A stretch of 31,796 bases of DNA. It comes from a virus. Shown here one piece after another: positions 30,483 to 31,796 of the stretch. Position 1 is the first letter of the stretch. Every line of letters starts with the position of its first letter. Location: positions 1 to 31,796 of the IMG/VR virus record IMGVR_UViG_3300037847_005401. The stretch is one strand, 5' to 3'. The notes under the pieces are model-generated. The model was not told where the DNA came from. It worked only from the letters and a program-made list of their open reading frames with translations, and searched no databases. A program made the translations under genes and the position numbers.

Positions 30483-30613
30483 ACACGAACGACAAACCGA
30501 AACCGGGAATAGTGTAACTTATTATAGGTCCTAATTTTGGTAGCTCATGCTTAAGCGAACAACAGGTAGATTTATCTACTAACGAGACGCAAAAGGTATG
30601 GGCTTTTCGTGGT
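30483..30613 (+). other. Gene-free stretch with small hairpins
   Basis: 131 bp, less A/T-rich than its surroundings and with no useful frame. GTAGAT and ATCTAC face each other at about 30566-30579. ACGCAAAAG (30587-30595) pairs with CTTTTCGT (30603-30610) with one bulged base and a GTATGGG loop, just 3 bp before the next ATG (30614). The second hairpin could control translation of that gene. No known riboswitch is recognised. Confidence 0.4.
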
Positions 30614-30796
30614 ATGAGTAAACAACAACAAACAATTACCAAACAACTACAAAACTTGTATTCTTGGACACAATTCTATCAAGAAAGAGGTAATAAAGAA
30701 CAAATAAGAAAGTGTCAAACTCAAATCGCCGAGTTGAAAAAGGCGTATAATCAAACAAAATCTAATAAAAATGGCAAAACAAAGAACGCTAAATGA
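30614..30796 (+). CDS. Small Gln/Lys-rich helical protein
   Basis: 60 aa. It begins MSKQQQTITKQLQNLYSWTQ and is a coiled-coil-like helix with a very basic, Asn/Lys-rich tail (NQTKSNKNGKTKNAK). It is likely to bind nucleic acid or a partner helix. Its end overlaps the next gene by 26 bp in another frame. A hairpin lies over the region of its start. Function unknown. Confidence 0.5.
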   Translation: MSKQQQTITKQLQNLYSWTQFYQERGNKEQIRKCQTQIAELKKAYNQTKSNKNGKTKNAK

Positions 30797-31121
30797 GATT
30801 AGACAATCAAAAGAGTACCAAATTGCTAAAAAAGCTGGTGATACAAATGTATATTTAAAAGAAAAAGATACACAACCAAAAAACCCCTTTGAACACGAAG
30901 AAGTAGATAAAGCTGTTGATCAAATTGTAGAAACACTACAACCTGAAATATTTGATGCTATATTTGAAGCAATTAACAATGAAATGAGCAATAATTTCTT
31001 ATTTCAATCAGATAATTACTTTACTGAAGCAGGTTTAGAACTATTTGAAGATGAGTGGTTTGAGTTTTATCACGAGCAACATGGTAAAATAATGCATAAA
31101 CTACTACAAAACTTAAAATAA
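30771..31121 (+). CDS. Acidic helical protein, early block
   Basis: 116 aa, the longest gene of this block. A basic N-terminus (MAKQRTLNEIRQSKEYQIAK) is followed by an acidic part (NPFEHEEVDKAVDQIVETLQ) and a Phe/Glu-rich region (ELFEDEWFEFYHEQHG). No Cys or membrane helix. It could mimic DNA or bind a host protein, as many acidic early phage proteins do, but there is no direct evidence. TAATG overlap with the next gene. Confidence 0.6.
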   Translation: MAKQRTLNEIRQSKEYQIAKKAGDTNVYLKEKDTQPKNPFEHEEVDKAVDQIVETLQPEIFDAIFEAINNEMSNNFLFQSDNYFTEAGLELFEDEWFEFYHEQHGKIMHKLLQNLK

Positions 31122-31255
31122 TGGAAAAATATATATATAGATGTAAAGAATATGTAAAAAGTAAGTACGATAATCTATGTAGAAATTGCAATTCTAACAA
31201 AAGTTATTGCAATTATTCCAGAAATTACAAACTAAATACGAATACTATAAGATAA
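31121..31255 (+). CDS. Short four-Cys protein, possible zinc knuckle
   Basis: 44 aa, ATG at 31121, TAA at 31255. It reads MEKYIYRCKEYVKSKYDNLC, then RNCNSNKSYCNYS, giving Cys8, Cys20, Cys23 and Cys30, with a CxxC in the middle. A small zinc-binding fold is likely. It is basic, so nucleic-acid binding is plausible. It is coupled to the gene before by TAATG, and its last codons contain motif copy F. Confidence 0.55.
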   Translation: MEKYIYRCKEYVKSKYDNLCRNCNSNKSYCNYSRNYKLNTNTIR

Positions 31256-31262
31256 TATAAAT
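31225..31262 (+). promoter_or_regulatory. Bipartite motif, copy F
   Basis: An exact TTACAAACTAAATAC at 31225-31239 (inside the coding end of the gene before), 11 bp, then GATAATATAAAT at 31251-31262 and ATG at 31263. It has the same 12-bp GATA-to-ATG distance as copies D and E. Confidence 0.75.
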
Positions 31263-31484
31263 ATGTTATACGATAAATTAAAACCACATATTAAAGATAA
31301 ACTTAAATCTCAAGCTGAAGAATATTCAGTGAGTATTAATAATATCTTTGATACATTAAAACAAAAAAACAGTTACACTGATTTAACTATTGAAGAGATA
31401 AGAACTATTTGTACATTTGGTGATGTATGGTATTATGACTTAACTCAAAAAGATATTATATGGGGTGACTGGCTAACTAAATAA
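31263..31484 (+). CDS. Small helical protein, early block
   Basis: 73 aa. Mostly helical: MLYDKLKPHIKDKLKSQAEE, then SINNIFDTLKQKN, an acidic helix and a Trp/Tyr-rich end (FGDVWYYDLTQKDIIWGDWL). No metal or membrane motif. It follows motif copy F with no room for a leader. It is 2 bp from the next gene. Function unknown. Confidence 0.6.
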   Translation: MLYDKLKPHIKDKLKSQAEEYSVSINNIFDTLKQKNSYTDLTIEEIRTICTFGDVWYYDLTQKDIIWGDWLTK

Positions 31485-31486
31485 AT

Positions 31487-31796
31487 ATGAGAGCGCAAAA
31501 ACTAGCAATTGAAACATTAGAAGCACTAGGTGTTAAAGATGTAACTACAAACAGGCAAAAGAAAAATGGTACAACTATGTTTGAACTACCTACAGGTGAC
31601 ACTGTAGCTGAATTTAAATCAGGTTATATTAGAAAATACTTAATGTCTAAAAGACCAGAACACAAGTACCATACTTGTTATCAGCTAAATCCAGTATATA
31701 AATCTGCTCACAAAGTAATATCAAGTGAAGGTGATTTATATGAATGGGAAAATAATAAAAGAATGTTGATTAAAAACAGAGCTGAAAGACTGAAAA
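31487..31796 (+). CDS. Early-block protein, cut by window end
   Basis: ATG at 31487, open through the last base: at least 103 residues. It starts MRAQKLAIETLEALGVKDVT, then a Lys/Thr region (NRQKKNGTTMFELPTGDTVA), a basic strand and helix (FKSGYIRKYLMSKRPEHKYH) and a final charged stretch. No family recognised. The real end lies outside the window. Confidence 0.55.
   Translation, partial: MRAQKLAIETLEALGVKDVTTNRQKKNGTTMFELPTGDTVAEFKSGYIRKYLMSKRPEHKYHTCYQLNPVYKSAHKVISSEGDLYEWENNKRMLIKNRAERLK

Overview
This window is part of an AT-rich genome of a tailed double-stranded DNA phage. It carries a phage-type major capsid protein, portal and large terminase, long fibre genes, a holin and amidase lysis set, and a dense block of tiny unknown genes. 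Start codons have AT-rich leaders and no clear Shine-Dalgarno sequence. BspA-type (DUF285) repeats, LamG domains and an S74-ended fibre are present. Together these suggest a marine Bacteroidetes (flavobacterial) host, but that is inference. The stops seen (TAA, TGA) fit the standard code. Gene ends are tightly coupled (ATGA, TAATG or GTGA overlaps), as in compact phage operons.

Layout: positions 1-27395 are one long leftward (minus-strand) block. In transcription order from the right it holds: a protein with DHAAK heptad repeats; an S74-ended tail fibre; a 97-aa conserved protein; GroEL, GroES and a winged-helix-like protein; several small proteins including a one-helix membrane protein; an amidase; an EF-hand protein; an HELVH metallopeptidase candidate; a two-helix holin; a spike-base-like small virion protein; a 2073-aa BspA/DUF285 adhesin; a 945-aa four-LamG adhesin; three paralogous mini-proteins; a protein made of two GroES-like halves; a small protein just ahead of the terminase gene; the large terminase; the portal; a scaffold-like protein; and the major capsid protein, cut by the window edge.

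Positions 27396-27786 are a divergent intergenic region with GC blocks, AT tracts and hairpins. From 27787 to the right end lies a rightward block of small, mostly unrecognised genes (43-116 aa), probably early or host-takeover functions. Two things stand out there. First, a bipartite motif occurs six times: TTACAAACTAAATAC, exactly 11 bp, then GATA and an A/T-rich tract. In three copies the ATG follows the start of GATA at exactly 12 bp, which looks like a phage promoter giving leaderless or nearly leaderless mRNAs. Second, a non-coding stretch at 28292-28462 ends in a tRNA-like fold with a perfect T-arm stacked on an acceptor-like stem but no anticodon arm, preceded by pairings that could form a pseudoknot.

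How it works together: the leftward block builds and releases the virion. Its own chaperonin (GroEL plus GroES, and perhaps the double GroES-like protein beside the terminase) may fold capsid or very large fibre proteins. The fibre and adhesin genes give an unusually large receptor-binding apparatus. No integrase, polymerase or other replication gene is visible here, so lifestyle and taxonomy cannot be settled from this window.
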